A stretch of DNA of 64,000 nucleotides. Source: Nitrospira japonica. Its GTDB lineage: Bacteria > Nitrospirota > Thermodesulfovibrionia > UBA6902. Position 1 is the first letter of the stretch. Each line of letters starts with the position of its first letter. The position numbers and the translations under genes are program-made. The DNA lies in assembly GCA_020723105.1 (NCBI GenBank), contig DYJL01000001.1:62001-126000 (forward strand), read 5' to 3'. Under the pieces are notes generated by a model. The model was not told where the DNA came from, ran no database searches, and was given only the letters and a program-made list of their open reading frames with translations. Below, piece by piece: positions 10,601-19,046 of this stretch.

Positions 10601-10988
10601 TGGAGAGAGCGCATCAGGCAAAAGTCTTTTTTATTACACCATGCCTGATCCGGGGATATACAATCTGAGCCTTGATATTACGACACAATATAATGATGCC
10701 GCTTCTGCGTCTGATGTGGTAACAGTTAATGCAAACCAGACCCCGCAGTGCGATTTCACATGGAAAGATTATCCGCAGTCGAAGGTTACATATTTCACTC
10801 CTCAGTGCACTGATCCTGACGGCAAGATCATGATGTATCGCTGGGTGCTGGGAGACGGGACCGAGACAACAAGCCCCAGGGCGTACGGAAAGTATACGAA
10901 GAGCGGCACATATACTGTTACCCTGACTGCATATGACGATTCCAACGAAACCGGGACAATAACAAAGGATGTTACAGTTCAGAGGTAA
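7629..10988 (+). CDS. Large surface protein with seven Cys-paired Ig-like repeats and C-terminal PKD domains
   Basis: 1,119 residues from ATG 7629, preferred over ATG 7593 because GGAGG (7619-7623) lies 5 nt upstream. An N-terminal hydrophobic segment (FMALILSVILISGITLW) serves as signal or anchor. Seven tandem modules of about 85-100 residues follow, each opening with a Cys-Pro-type strand and a second Cys about 12 residues later (for example SCPQSLAITQPGDC), with GTLQYxW and GxVTV motifs. The C-terminal third carries PKD-like domains (TWDFGDG; YRWVLGDGTE). The stop lies 4 nt before the S26 peptidase start, so it is transcribed with transfer genes. Large Ig-like exported proteins are known on IncHI plasmids and aid conjugation; a mating-adhesin role here is inference. 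Confidence 0.75.
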   Translation: MYKSRTFRHTPLHLKRNYYLFMALILSVILISGITLWDDQAEACAIESALSCPGTAETGQPFKCTLFIETESTDNPAIDYTAPIVYSWGQTGDGEITNAVLTGSNWNAVTYRMEYSYEATFRLLGPGTAVINAHVYVPGDPAYQAQDHQATVIVPEPVAIVDLTCPPSLFITQPGMCTTVVNTLAPIDSYVWSSSGSVTPNNETADVSFSSLGQGLVTVNVNIDRAPELTTDPPMVIVDNALVDVFAPSISAALNCPPLLYIGETGNCSISATTTYGTLQYVWDSTGNMTSNGAFAQVSFDTTGRGTVTVTTQLAESPNISITRTANVDVKIPDITDLQLKCTPSLYPGEWGICNALATSEYGTVQYQWGSSGDISGAGDNANVRFDSIGQGTVTVMASLVEFPTVNAERTVQVNVNDPQINVSLSCPQSLAITQPGDCTVTGTSLWGTLQYIWASSGDLTDNGDNTAKVAFNSGPQGLVTATASLIEAPNVSQSTTASITVEAPKITASLSCPASLWITEQGNCTVDATATWGTLQYEWTSTGNIAKNGNTAAVSFNASVTGYVTVKVSLAEFPEVFQTLSADIGINIPQITSDISCPVELWKNEKGTCTVTANTTWGTLQYAWDATGTVTGNGSDADVFFSQKGYGVVNAAVSLAGAPAVKVTSSATILVNGYVTPVVTIDGPKFAYKKETHTYTIKDISSPSGPVDISWYVDGLQYGTGNAITYTFSEAKRVEVKAMAAIQGSGGDPDGQGENAMGVYVSEYPKPVAYIEKPKTVFVNEPAQFTVKTYVPSGVDRQLFGRWVLPDGSRDSGEALTYTFTIPGRQVIAYEAWFEGYEEDIVSRSTNIYPLEYVFPDYSISTSKGTEGVVPFLTYFKPAGDLRKTAGKTITYTWDFGDGTVYTSQRATYIYKEYVNPGSYTITLNVTDESGNTDSDSVQLSLNAPDPIQLSITPTYSNAYMRAPLNMFARVKKTGGHPRDRIMTYGWKVNGESASGKSLFYYTMPDPGIYNLSLDITTQYNDAASASDVVTVNANQTPQCDFTWKDYPQSKVTYFTPQCTDPDGKIMMYRWVLGDGTETTSPRAYGKYTKSGTYTVTLTAYDDSNETGTITKDVTVQR

Positions 10989-10992
10989 CAAG

Positions 10993-11589
10993 ATGAGAAA
11001 TAAGCAATTCAGAAGAAATGTCGTGATTCTTGCGATCGTAGCGCTGGTTATTGCCCTGTCATTTAAGCTGATATCGGACAGGTACGGGTTTTATATTGTG
11101 CGAAAAGAGCACATGTGCCTGCCCTACAAATACCTGTATGTAAAAAAGGGCGTCATACCGGAGCATTACGGCGACCTCGTCTCCTTCATATCTGCCGGCA
11201 TACCGAACTTTGCCGATGGGGTGACATTTACAAAAATGATAACAGGTCTTCCGGGTGACACTATCAAACGGGAGATATTCTCTAAGGATGAAAGACAAAA
11301 ACATACCTTACACCTCGAGAAAAATGGTCAACTATTTACTCTGAGACTGCAGGGCCGCGTCTATCTGTATAAGAAGGGAAATGGCGATCCCTCTGTATAC
11401 GACGTCATAGAAAAGGATTCACTTGGCAGAAGCCTTCCCATGATAGATGAGATGGTAATACCTGAAGGAAAGTATTTTGTCTCCGGCACGGAAGACCGGA
11501 CATTTGACTCAAGATACTGGGGATTAATAAATGAAGAACAGGTCATTGGACAGGCATTTCCAATGCCGTTTCAGAAAGGACAGGTTTAA
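10993..11589 (+). CDS. S26 signal peptidase-like conjugative protease (TraF/TrhF type), Cys at the nucleophile position
   Basis: 198 residues from ATG 10993, with AGAGGT just upstream. One N-terminal transmembrane helix (VVILAIVALVIALSF) is followed by the leader-peptidase fold: TKMITGLPGD carries the general-base Lys81, and GTEDRTFDSRYWG matches the conserved SPase box E. At the Ser box the sequence is HMCLPY, so Cys42 stands where SPase I has its Ser; I believe CLP is common in conjugative members of this family. The likely role is processing of pilin or other transfer proteins in the periplasm. It is tightly packed between the PKD protein (4 nt) and trbC-traW (1 nt). Confidence 0.78.
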   Translation: MRNKQFRRNVVILAIVALVIALSFKLISDRYGFYIVRKEHMCLPYKYLYVKKGVIPEHYGDLVSFISAGIPNFADGVTFTKMITGLPGDTIKREIFSKDERQKHTLHLEKNGQLFTLRLQGRVYLYKKGNGDPSVYDVIEKDSLGRSLPMIDEMVIPEGKYFVSGTEDRTFDSRYWGLINEEQVIGQAFPMPFQKGQV

Positions 11590-11590
11590 C

Positions 11591-12790
11591 ATGAACTGGC
11601 TCAGGCTACTTAAAGCGATTGTCATTCTATTCGGGATGGTGTTACTTGTGTTCCTTATCTTTGTATGGTCAGTGAATGCAGTTTCCTTTGATTATTCCGG
11701 GATAACAATGCCTGATAAGCAAATGTGCAAGGATACGAAAAATGTTTTAGACGGTTTAAAAAAGCCTGATATTGATGCGGCAAGTTCGGCAGCATCAACA
11801 TTTCTTTCTCCCCGTAAAGTTGAAATGACCGTGGAAAGCACTGGTAACGCGGCAGTACATGAATCATCCGTTTCTTCTCCATTCATCACTCATCAGTATG
11901 CCTCATCCCCGGAAAGCAGGATGTACTATTTTATCTCATTCTCCATGCCGCAGGGGATATTGGAGGACGCATTCAAAGATGCCGTCAGGCTCAGAAAGGA
12001 AGGCGTCAATGTTGTTTTGATTTTAAGAGGATTCGTCAGGAATGATCTGAAATCAACTATCAGGAGATTATACTCATTTATAAAAGAAAGCGGTCTTGAT
12101 AATTCAGATTTGCCTGTTGAACTACATCCGCAGCTCTTCAGCGACTATTCCGTAACCAGCGTGCCTGTTGTTGTTTATGAATCGGACATAGGAACAGGAC
12201 GTATTTCAGGAGTGAGCCTCGCCCATGCCCTTTCAAGATTCAGAAAAGACGTCAAAGATTATGGAAAGCACGGAACTACCTATCAGATAGAAGAGGAGGA
12301 TTTACTGAATGTTATAGAAACCCGGCTGAAATCCCCGGAGTTTGAGCAGCGGGTAAGGAGCATGCTTGGCAAGGCAAGGGACAACATGTACAGACTTACG
12401 AAATATGGCGGCAGATTCAGCCGTGCTGAAAAAGACAGGGTGTACCGCATAGATCCCACATGGACCCTTGATATGGATATCGCTGATCATCGGGGAAACA
12501 TTATCTTCAAAAAGGGAATGGCGGTCAACCCTGCGGATTATGTCCCGCTTACAGGTAAATACATTTTTATCGACGGCAATGACGAAAAACAGGTCTCATA
12601 TGCCCTTAACGGTAAATTCAGAAAGATCGTTCTCACATCAGGCGATCTTAAAGAATTAACCAGGAGTCATCGGCAGAGATTCTTTCTTGTCAATGATGAT
12701 CTTATCGAGAAGATCCAACTGACACGTGTGCCTGCGATACTTGAGCAGGATGGGAGGTATCTCCGTGTTACGGAAAAAGCGGTTAATTAG
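11591..12790 (+). CDS. traW: TrbC-TraW fusion, F-type pilus assembly protein
   Basis: 399 residues from ATG 11591, immediately after the S26 peptidase stop. There is an N-terminal membrane or signal segment (residues 7-27). Residues about 110-205 match the TrbC F-type domain (YYFISFSMPQGILEDA; VNVVLILRGFV; a VTSVPVVVYE strand). Residues about 285-395 match TraW (WTLDMDIADHRGNIIFKKG; PADYVPLTGKYIFIDGND). In F these are separate proteins acting in pilus assembly and mating-pair formation; fusions are known in SXT/R27-type systems. Its end overlaps the traU start by 26 nt. Confidence 0.85.
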   Translation: MNWLRLLKAIVILFGMVLLVFLIFVWSVNAVSFDYSGITMPDKQMCKDTKNVLDGLKKPDIDAASSAASTFLSPRKVEMTVESTGNAAVHESSVSSPFITHQYASSPESRMYYFISFSMPQGILEDAFKDAVRLRKEGVNVVLILRGFVRNDLKSTIRRLYSFIKESGLDNSDLPVELHPQLFSDYSVTSVPVVVYESDIGTGRISGVSLAHALSRFRKDVKDYGKHGTTYQIEEEDLLNVIETRLKSPEFEQRVRSMLGKARDNMYRLTKYGGRFSRAEKDRVYRIDPTWTLDMDIADHRGNIIFKKGMAVNPADYVPLTGKYIFIDGNDEKQVSYALNGKFRKIVLTSGDLKELTRSHRQRFFLVNDDLIEKIQLTRVPAILEQDGRYLRVTEKAVN

Positions 12791-13841
12791 TCTACTAATC
12801 TTCGTTGTCCTTTTAATGAATTTACAGATTATGGCTCAGGAGATCGACGCGCCTGCTGGTGGATGCCAGAATGCATTCCCGAACCTTCTTGCGGACATAT
12901 GCTGGAAATGTATGTTTCCCATACGTATCGGCGGCAATACGATCATGAATATCGGAGACATGCCGGATAATACGGATACCGGTAACAGTGATGACTTTAA
13001 CCCCTCTGATTCTGTATGCACCTGTGAAGACAGCGACGGCAGGACGAGAGTGGGGATTTATATATCCTTCTGGGAGCCTGCGAGGGTACTTGAGGTAGTG
13101 CATAAGCCGAACTGTTTTCCCACATTATTCGGGATGGATATGGGAGAGGATCTGAATTTCTTCGGCGCATACGGGGAAAATGGGCAGGGGCCTACTGCCG
13201 GAGAGAAGGCGTTTTATAACGTGCATTACTACACATTTCCGCTCCTTGAGGTAATGGATATGATCACCGGAATGGACTTCTGTACGGACTGGCTCAACGA
13301 CATAGATTTGATGTATTTCACCGAAACCGATCCTCTGTGGAATGATGATGAGCTTACGGTAAACCTGTATCCAGAGGCAATTGTCTTTGGAAACCCGGTT
13401 GCGCAGGCTTTATGCTCTGTGGATTGCATTGCTGCCTCGGCAGGCTATCCTCTTAACTCCCTATTCTGGTGCGCAGGCTGCTGGGGGTCCATGTATCCCT
13501 TTACCGGAAACACTGGAACGGTCGGCTCACCGGTGAGGACCACAAGCCTTCTGGCTGCCAGACTGATAGCGCGTCTTACAAGACTGCCCGTGCCTCCTGC
13601 GGTTGAGTATGATACAAGCAGTGCATCCGCCAAATGCGGAGGCACATTTATTCCGCTCATTAAAAAGAGTCAATATCGCTTTTCAACGATTTTCCCGATA
13701 CCTGAGACAGAAGGCCGATGCTGTCACTCCCTCGGCAGTTCAACACTGCTTTGGGGTGAACACAGGAACATTCCGGCAACGGGCGAATTCCAGATATATA
13801 TGATGTGGAGAAAGAGAAATTGCTGCCTGAAACTTTTATGA
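12765..13841 (+). CDS. traU: TraU-like mating-pair formation protein
   Basis: 358 residues. I choose GTG 12765 because GGGAGG (12752-12757) lies 7 nt upstream and the resulting N-terminus is a clean signal peptide (RLISLLIFVVLLMNLQIMAQ). The mature protein is Cys-rich (ICWKCMFPIRIGG; WCAGCWGSMYPFTG; ALCSVDCIAAS), as in TraU, a periplasmic DNA-transfer protein stabilised by disulfides. It overlaps trbC-traW upstream and shares an ATGA overlap with traN downstream. Confidence 0.88.
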   Translation: MLRKKRLISLLIFVVLLMNLQIMAQEIDAPAGGCQNAFPNLLADICWKCMFPIRIGGNTIMNIGDMPDNTDTGNSDDFNPSDSVCTCEDSDGRTRVGIYISFWEPARVLEVVHKPNCFPTLFGMDMGEDLNFFGAYGENGQGPTAGEKAFYNVHYYTFPLLEVMDMITGMDFCTDWLNDIDLMYFTETDPLWNDDELTVNLYPEAIVFGNPVAQALCSVDCIAASAGYPLNSLFWCAGCWGSMYPFTGNTGTVGSPVRTTSLLAARLIARLTRLPVPPAVEYDTSSASAKCGGTFIPLIKKSQYRFSTIFPIPETEGRCCHSLGSSTLLWGEHRNIPATGEFQIYMMWRKRNCCLKLL

Positions 13842-16573
13842 AGATACTGTCAGTGTTTCTGGCATTGCATATGGCTTTTTGGGGATTCTCTCCAGTAATT
13901 CAAAACACTGCGAACCTCTACGCCTTTGATTTCGATACTGCGCTTAGGGAGGGTAAAAATATTGGATCAGGACTGGTCAATGACTTCAATCCGGATAACC
14001 TGAACCAGACCATGCAGAACAAAGGGCTTGGGACAGCGGATACTGTTACTCCCCGCATTAATGATGCGCAGGCACAAAAAAATACGTATGATAACTTCTA
14101 TTCTGAACCCGCCGATTTAAACAATGTTCCGGAAAGCGAAGCAGGAAACTTTGTGGAAAACTCGTACAACATGAGACCAAAGTATGATTTAACTCAGGAT
14201 TCCGTATTCGGCAGTAAATGCCTCCAGACTGATGCAGACGGGAAATGCACCATGTGGAGCGCCTCTGCGGATTTGATAAGCAACACCTTTACTGACTGTG
14301 AGAAAGTGCTTATTCCTTCCTATGACGATCCGGCTGTGCAGGAAGTATGCACGGCAACAAATACAGTGCAGACGACATCATGCGATATCAGGACATTTGT
14401 GAATATACAGACCGATACAGTCAATGGTCCCTGTAACCTGATAAATATTGACTATCAGCCGGGACAGATATATGCGGTATGCAGGGATTACTACGATTAC
14501 TTCAAGGTGTACATAGGCACAGGCGAGGACGAAGACGATTGCAGTTGCGGCAATCACGATGGGGCCTTGTGTGGTGATGAAAGACCTTCCAATTATTCGG
14601 TTGTCGGAGCACGTCCAGGAGGTGCCCGGTATCTCGGCACAAGCTATGAGAATTTCAGAGGCCGCGATCAAAAAGACGGATGGGATGACTGCACATCCGA
14701 CCGTTACAGATATTACACCAGATATAGAAGCAGCAGTGTGGAAAGAATTTTCCTTCAGTCCGACTCTCCCTGCGGAGACAACGTTTATAAGTGGGCGGAT
14801 GAGTGTACGGTTTACCGTCTTGAGCAGTGTGACCCTGCGGGAAACAACTGCGTTGTCGGCATTCAGGACGGCCAGAGCACCGGGGAGGAGCCGGACTTTA
14901 CATATCTCACAAAAGTATCACAGGGAACAACGACTGTCGGAAACTGTGACGCATGCACTCCTGTTCAGCAATGCGACCCAGATTATGGCTGCAGCATTGT
15001 GGATTACAGTTGTCCAAATGGATGCATTTCAGGTTCATGTCCGTCAGACGCAGTCCTGAAACCTGCACCCACACCGTCAGCAGTTAAAATGGGAGAGAGG
15101 GTAAAGGGTATCAGTTATCAGTGTGAAGATAAGTGCATAAGATGGGATGTCGATGGTAACTGTATCGAAAATGCGGCGATAAGCCGGACATATGAGACAA
15201 TCTATTATTACAGGGACCCGAGAGTCTGCGGAAATTTTTCGGGCTCCATCGAAAATTACCTGATATGCATGCAGTACTACGATGTGAGCATTGACGGCGG
15301 TCAGGGTCTGAAGAAATTGACAACAACCCCGGAAGTAATAAACAGTACTAAAAGCGAATATGGTAACACCCTTTACTGGAGCCGGGTCTACGGAGGGCCT
15401 GATGTCAAGCCCTATCTCAACAACTGGTATTCGAAAGTCACGTTCAATTGCGGGGATAAGACCAGCGAATGCCAACCGTTGATAGATAAGGGATGTGTGC
15501 TTTACAGTCAACGGTGTATTGATGAGGGGTGCGACCAATTGGAGTACACATATAACTGCGGCGGCACAGGGGGAATAAAGGATTATCAGGTAGCCTATAA
15601 TTGTCTTGGGGAGGTTAAATGCCTCGGAACGGAGTGCAAAGATGCGTCTTACACGGCCAATAATGATTTTGCCGCTGCCGCGTCTGCTACAGAAGTGTTC
15701 AACCAGTATCGGGCGGACGCCACTGATATGGAGATCTTCCCCGGAGAGGAACAGTCTTGCCAGAGCAGTCCCAAAGATTGCTGTAAGAGTCCGGACAGCG
15801 GGATCAGCATGGGCGACTATGTAAATGCCGCAAGAAGCGCTATTTCGGCATATAACCTTTTGTCCGGTGGAACAGCAGCAACATGGGCCTCCTACGCCGA
15901 CGCTTTCACGTTCGCTACGACAATGGGGGAGCAGGGCACGTTATCCGGATTGCTTGGAGTGGGTTCCGCAGAGGGGTCGGTCTATACCACAGTTTCCCAG
16001 GAGGCTTTCGGAGCTCTCGGTCCGGAAGCTCTTAATTCAGTCGGCATGGAGGTGGCCTACGAATCCGGAGGTAATGCCGTGATTACGACATCAGCCAATT
16101 CCACTGTTTCTGCTCTTGCAACAATTGCAACAGTAGTCAGCGTAGCAGTCATTGTGTATGCAATTGCAAAATTTATCTATGATTATATTTATCAATGCAC
16201 TGAAGAGGATATTCTGGCCTCGACAAAGGTGGGTCTGAGGGTCTGCCATGAAGTGGGCGAGCGATGTGCCAGCAGGGCGCTTGGTGTTTGCACAAAAAAA
16301 GAGACGGCATACTGCTGTTTTAACAGCCTGCTTGCAAGGGTTTTGCACGAACAGGCACGGGGTCAGATAGCCAAGGGGTGGGGGGATGAATATAATACCG
16401 ACTGCAGCGGCCTCACTCCGGGAGAGCTCTCACAAATCGACTTTTCTAAAATCGACCTGAGGGAATATATGCAGTATGTAACACATAATACGAATATATC
16501 GCCGGAAAAAATGCAGGAGATCATGGACAGGACAAAACAGTTGATTCAGGAAAAGTATGAGGAGAAGCCGTGA
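13838..16573 (+). CDS. traN: TraN-like outer-membrane mating-pair stabilisation protein
   Basis: 911 residues from ATG 13838, which overlaps the traU stop (ATGA), so it is probably read by translational coupling; an in-frame GTG lies at 13805. A signal peptide (ILSVFLALHMAFWGF) leads into a very Cys-rich exported protein with repeated CxxC-like clusters (CDACTPVQQC, CSCGNHDGALC), typical of TraN, which contacts the recipient surface. Near residues 720-790 a Gly/Ala-rich region holds a hydrophobic helix (ATIATVVSVAVIVYAIAKF). The N-terminal coiled region (residues 25-110) is also TraN-like. The variable central part would be expected to set recipient preference. Confidence 0.85.
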   Translation: MKILSVFLALHMAFWGFSPVIQNTANLYAFDFDTALREGKNIGSGLVNDFNPDNLNQTMQNKGLGTADTVTPRINDAQAQKNTYDNFYSEPADLNNVPESEAGNFVENSYNMRPKYDLTQDSVFGSKCLQTDADGKCTMWSASADLISNTFTDCEKVLIPSYDDPAVQEVCTATNTVQTTSCDIRTFVNIQTDTVNGPCNLINIDYQPGQIYAVCRDYYDYFKVYIGTGEDEDDCSCGNHDGALCGDERPSNYSVVGARPGGARYLGTSYENFRGRDQKDGWDDCTSDRYRYYTRYRSSSVERIFLQSDSPCGDNVYKWADECTVYRLEQCDPAGNNCVVGIQDGQSTGEEPDFTYLTKVSQGTTTVGNCDACTPVQQCDPDYGCSIVDYSCPNGCISGSCPSDAVLKPAPTPSAVKMGERVKGISYQCEDKCIRWDVDGNCIENAAISRTYETIYYYRDPRVCGNFSGSIENYLICMQYYDVSIDGGQGLKKLTTTPEVINSTKSEYGNTLYWSRVYGGPDVKPYLNNWYSKVTFNCGDKTSECQPLIDKGCVLYSQRCIDEGCDQLEYTYNCGGTGGIKDYQVAYNCLGEVKCLGTECKDASYTANNDFAAAASATEVFNQYRADATDMEIFPGEEQSCQSSPKDCCKSPDSGISMGDYVNAARSAISAYNLLSGGTAATWASYADAFTFATTMGEQGTLSGLLGVGSAEGSVYTTVSQEAFGALGPEALNSVGMEVAYESGGNAVITTSANSTVSALATIATVVSVAVIVYAIAKFIYDYIYQCTEEDILASTKVGLRVCHEVGERCASRALGVCTKKETAYCCFNSLLARVLHEQARGQIAKGWGDEYNTDCSGLTPGELSQIDFSKIDLREYMQYVTHNTNISPEKMQEIMDRTKQLIQEKYEEKP

Positions 16574-16607
16574 CCTCCTCATAGTCTCAAGTAACAATAG
16601 TATTCAT

Positions 16608-16931
16608 TTATTCTCTTTCTTTTGACATTAAATGAGCAAACACCTGAAAAACCGGACGATCTTCTTCTCTGCCCTTCATCATGAAATAAATGCCTTTATT
16701 GAAATATTCAAACTCTTTGGTGCCTGATGAATCTTCTATGATTAATTTTTCATACTCCTGCGGATCTCCTAAATCTTTTTCTCCAAATGTATTTGATTTC
16801 GATAACTCTTTATGCGTTTTAATAATCTGAATAATATTATCCGGCAGGTCACTTTCATCGTATTTAATCAGTTTCAATGAATCTACTGTCTTAAAGTTGC
16901 TGACCATTTTATGAATGTATTTTATTGTCAT
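16608..16931 (-). CDS. Hypothetical protein (107 aa)
   Basis: A small charged, soluble protein convergent with traN. No family is recognised. It starts 3 nt after the stop of the zinc-ribbon-like gene and forms a two-gene cargo unit with it, read against the tra genes. It is inserted between traN and traL, which are usually in transfer operons without such antisense cargo. Confidence 0.55.
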   Translation of the reverse strand: MTIKYIHKMVSNFKTVDSLKLIKYDESDLPDNIIQIIKTHKELSKSNTFGEKDLGDPQEYEKLIIEDSSGTKEFEYFNKGIYFMMKGREEDRPVFQVFAHLMSKERE

Positions 16932-16934
16932 GAT

Positions 16935-17267
16935 TTAATTAGACTCTCTGTACCCGGCATTATTATATATCGTTGACTCCCAGCCGGTTATTGCGCCGTT
17001 GTCATCACAATCAGGGCAAAACCAAATTAACTGGGTAGGGTTTCTTTCATTTATGTAGGTTATGATTTTACCGGTGCACTTTTTTCTTCCCGGACGACGT
17101 CTACACTGTATACTGGTTTCCCGGGGCTCGTTCTCATTGCCAAGTGTCGCCTCTTCTATGATTGAGATGATGTGATTCACTAAGTTTAAAGCAGGCTTCG
17201 GTAAATCACCAAGTTCACCGCTTTCATTTAGAAAGTGTTGTATATTTGTTACCCAGGTATTTCCCAT
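16935..17267 (-). CDS. Small zinc-ribbon-like protein of accessory genomes
   Basis: 110 residues. A helical N-terminal half (residues 1-40) is followed by a compact C-terminal domain with CRRRPGRKKC, then WFCPDCDDNGAITGWE, giving two Cys pairs likely to bind a metal. Small proteins ending in this CPxC..NG.I.GWE pattern recur as orphans in mobile regions; the function is unknown. It is the first gene of a minus-strand pair. Its promoter region would overlap the 270-nt interval before traL. Confidence 0.55.
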   Translation of the reverse strand: MGNTWVTNIQHFLNESGELGDLPKPALNLVNHIISIIEEATLGNENEPRETSIQCRRRPGRKKCTGKIITYINERNPTQLIWFCPDCDDNGAITGWESTIYNNAGYRESN

Positions 17268-17500
17268 GATGATCCTTATTTTGATTTATAACGACGAAAC
17301 TCAGTGGTACAGTCTTACCGCGTCCGCTGGGGCATTTGTGTACGCCCGGTATAAGTGTGAACTTATGAAGCGTCGGTTAACGTTAGCCGAGGCCAAGTTC
17401 TCCTGTACGTTAAATCTGTTAATGTTTATTGATATTAGCAGAAGCACAAGCCTATGGCAAGGGTAACACCATGCAAAAACATGAAAAAATAATCAAGAAA

Positions 17501-17507
17501 GTAATAC
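17501..17507 (+). promoter_or_regulatory. GTAATAC box before traL
   Basis: AGAAAGTAATACCT, 29 nt before the traL start, is a left-half copy of the dispersed leader cassette. The AGTAGA box and terminator are missing. Like the copy at 7568 it is followed within 20 nt by ATCTGCT. Confidence 0.45.
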
Positions 17508-17536
17508 CTCTATATCTGCTAAAAAAGGAGAATTAA

Positions 17537-17806
17537 ATGACAAGGATACCACGATACATTGACGATCCGCCGACGATCCTGTTCTGGGATGTGGATGAAT
17601 TGGCGGTTATATGTATATGCATGGCTGTAGGCATTATTACAGGCAAGTTGACGCAGTTTATTGTCGGCGGGCTTATCGTATCGAAGTTAATCGGGAAAGT
17701 AAAAAAGGACAAGTCAGACGGTTACTTGCAGCACATTCTCTACTGGTTGGGAATAATGCCTTTAAAAGGGCTGCCGCCAAGCTACAAGAGGTCATTTATA
17801 GAATGA
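17537..17806 (+). CDS. traL: TraL-like F-type T4SS protein
   Basis: 89 residues; AAAAAAGGAG lies 7 nt upstream. IPRYIDDPPTILFWDVDELAV is the TraL signature, followed by two hydrophobic segments (ICICMAVGIITG, FIVGGLIVSKLIG) and the basic tail expected of this VirB3-like inner-membrane protein. In F, traL precedes traE; here it sits about 17 kb downstream of traE and begins a second transfer operon, an unusual gene order. Its stop overlaps the trbI start (ATGA). Confidence 0.9.
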   Translation: MTRIPRYIDDPPTILFWDVDELAVICICMAVGIITGKLTQFIVGGLIVSKLIGKVKKDKSDGYLQHILYWLGIMPLKGLPPSYKRSFIE

Positions 17807-18222
17807 ACAATTCAGACAAGAAAGAAGACAAAGATAAAAAATCAATTACGGCTGTTGAAAGAGGTATTTTTCAAATATCGTCTTTGTTAATAGTGACAGC
17901 TCTATTAATAGTGTCTCTAATTTCGGGCGCGTTCAGCGGATGGTGGTTTGCAAAAAAGAATTCAAGGCAACTCGTTGTTATTGATGTAGAACAGATTGTT
18001 GAAAAGAGGAAAGACGAATTCATGGCGAAATACAGCGCAAGGGATGCGGATGATATGGCTGTAAAACAGGAAATGATGACTGATATAACAATGTTTGCTC
18101 AAAGGCTTGAGGACATCCTTAGAGAGGAAGGGAAGGACAAGATCATTTTAACCAAAGGCGCTGTTGTCTCGGATGCAGTTGATATAACAAAGACCGTGGA
18201 AGAGAGGTTATGGGAAAAGTGA
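17803..18222 (+). CDS. trbI: TrbI-like F-type conjugation protein
   Basis: 139 residues from ATG 17803 (ATGA overlap with traL); a longer in-frame extension upstream runs inside traL and is not used. A charged N-terminus, one transmembrane helix (LLIVTALLIVSLISGAFSGWW) and a periplasmic segment with QLVVIDVEQIVEKRK, typical of F-type TrbI, which affects pilus retraction. The C-terminal half is a short coiled helix plus a strand (IILTKGAVVSDAVDIT). It overlaps traF by 13 nt. Confidence 0.82.
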   Translation: MNNSDKKEDKDKKSITAVERGIFQISSLLIVTALLIVSLISGAFSGWWFAKKNSRQLVVIDVEQIVEKRKDEFMAKYSARDADDMAVKQEMMTDITMFAQRLEDILREEGKDKIILTKGAVVSDAVDITKTVEERLWEK

Positions 18223-19046
18223 GACTTACACTGTTTGTTATATCCGTAATCTTAACGTTGTTTATTGTGCTGAGCGGTCAGAGCAATGCCGTTGATGACA
18301 GGTGGTGGAAGAAGGATAATGAGGGATGGTTTTTCTATAAGATGCCGGTTATTCCTAAAGATGATGTTGAAAATATCGGGGATAAAGAAATGATCGCGAC
18401 AGCGCCTCAGGCAAACCCTCTATCTAATCCATTGAAACAGGAGTTATTCACCGAACAGGTAAAAATGAAGGGCTCGGAACTGTTGAGCGCTGCCATGCAG
18501 TATCCCAATTCGGAGAACATCCTGAATTATCTTCGCTGGAACAAGTTCATGATGGACGTTTCAAGCAAGTTCGCAGTAGCCTGGCAGAAGGAGCTCATGA
18601 GGAATCCGTATTTGGCCTATGACATGCCGATGGTTGATGCTGCAAAGGATATATACATCATGGAAAAGAGCAAAGAGGCGGACGAAATCATATACGGTCT
18701 TGCAAAACGGGCAGGACTGTTTTTCTTTTATAAGTCTACATGTCTTTACTGTGAGCGTCAGGCGCAGTATCTGAAGGAGTTCTCTGATACATACGGATTT
18801 CAGGTCAAGGCCGTAAGTCTTGACGGAGGCGTCTATCCCGATTTTCCGGATGCGTTAATGGACAACGGCATATCAGTGAGGCTTGGAATCGAGAGCGTTC
18901 CCGCGATATTCCTTGCTTTTCCTGATGAAAAGCGTTTTGAAAGACTTTCTGCAGGCATTGTGACATTTGCAGAATTAAAAGAGAGGGTATTGTTACATGC
19001 AAAAGAAATTAGCCGCGATAATAATTACATTAGCTTTGTCGATTAA
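18210..19046 (+). CDS. traF: TraF thioredoxin-like pilus assembly protein
   Basis: 278 residues with a signal peptide (LFVISVILTLFIVLSGQSNA). Residues about 165-270 form a thioredoxin fold with an intact CxxC (Cys178-Leu-Tyr-Cys181 in STCLYCERQ) and a cis-Pro in ESVPAIF. F TraF helps disulfide-rich partners (TraU, TraN, TraH) fold in the periplasm; here all three are present and Cys-rich, which supports an active oxidoreductase. It is coupled to trbI upstream and overlaps traH by 50 nt. Confidence 0.9.
   Translation: MGKVRLTLFVISVILTLFIVLSGQSNAVDDRWWKKDNEGWFFYKMPVIPKDDVENIGDKEMIATAPQANPLSNPLKQELFTEQVKMKGSELLSAAMQYPNSENILNYLRWNKFMMDVSSKFAVAWQKELMRNPYLAYDMPMVDAAKDIYIMEKSKEADEIIYGLAKRAGLFFFYKSTCLYCERQAQYLKEFSDTYGFQVKAVSLDGGVYPDFPDALMDNGISVRLGIESVPAIFLAFPDEKRFERLSAGIVTFAELKERVLLHAKEISRDNNYISFVD

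Noticed and set aside
14378-15538. Antisense frames within traN and similar long frames inside other genes
   Set aside because: They overlap clearly coding genes, lack ribosome sites and show no protein-family pattern.
17266-17466. 66-codon frame on the + strand divergent to the zinc-ribbon-like gene
   Set aside because: No ribosome site, low-complexity hydrophobic start, starts within the other gene's start codon and has no recognisable pattern; likely chance in the promoter region before traL.
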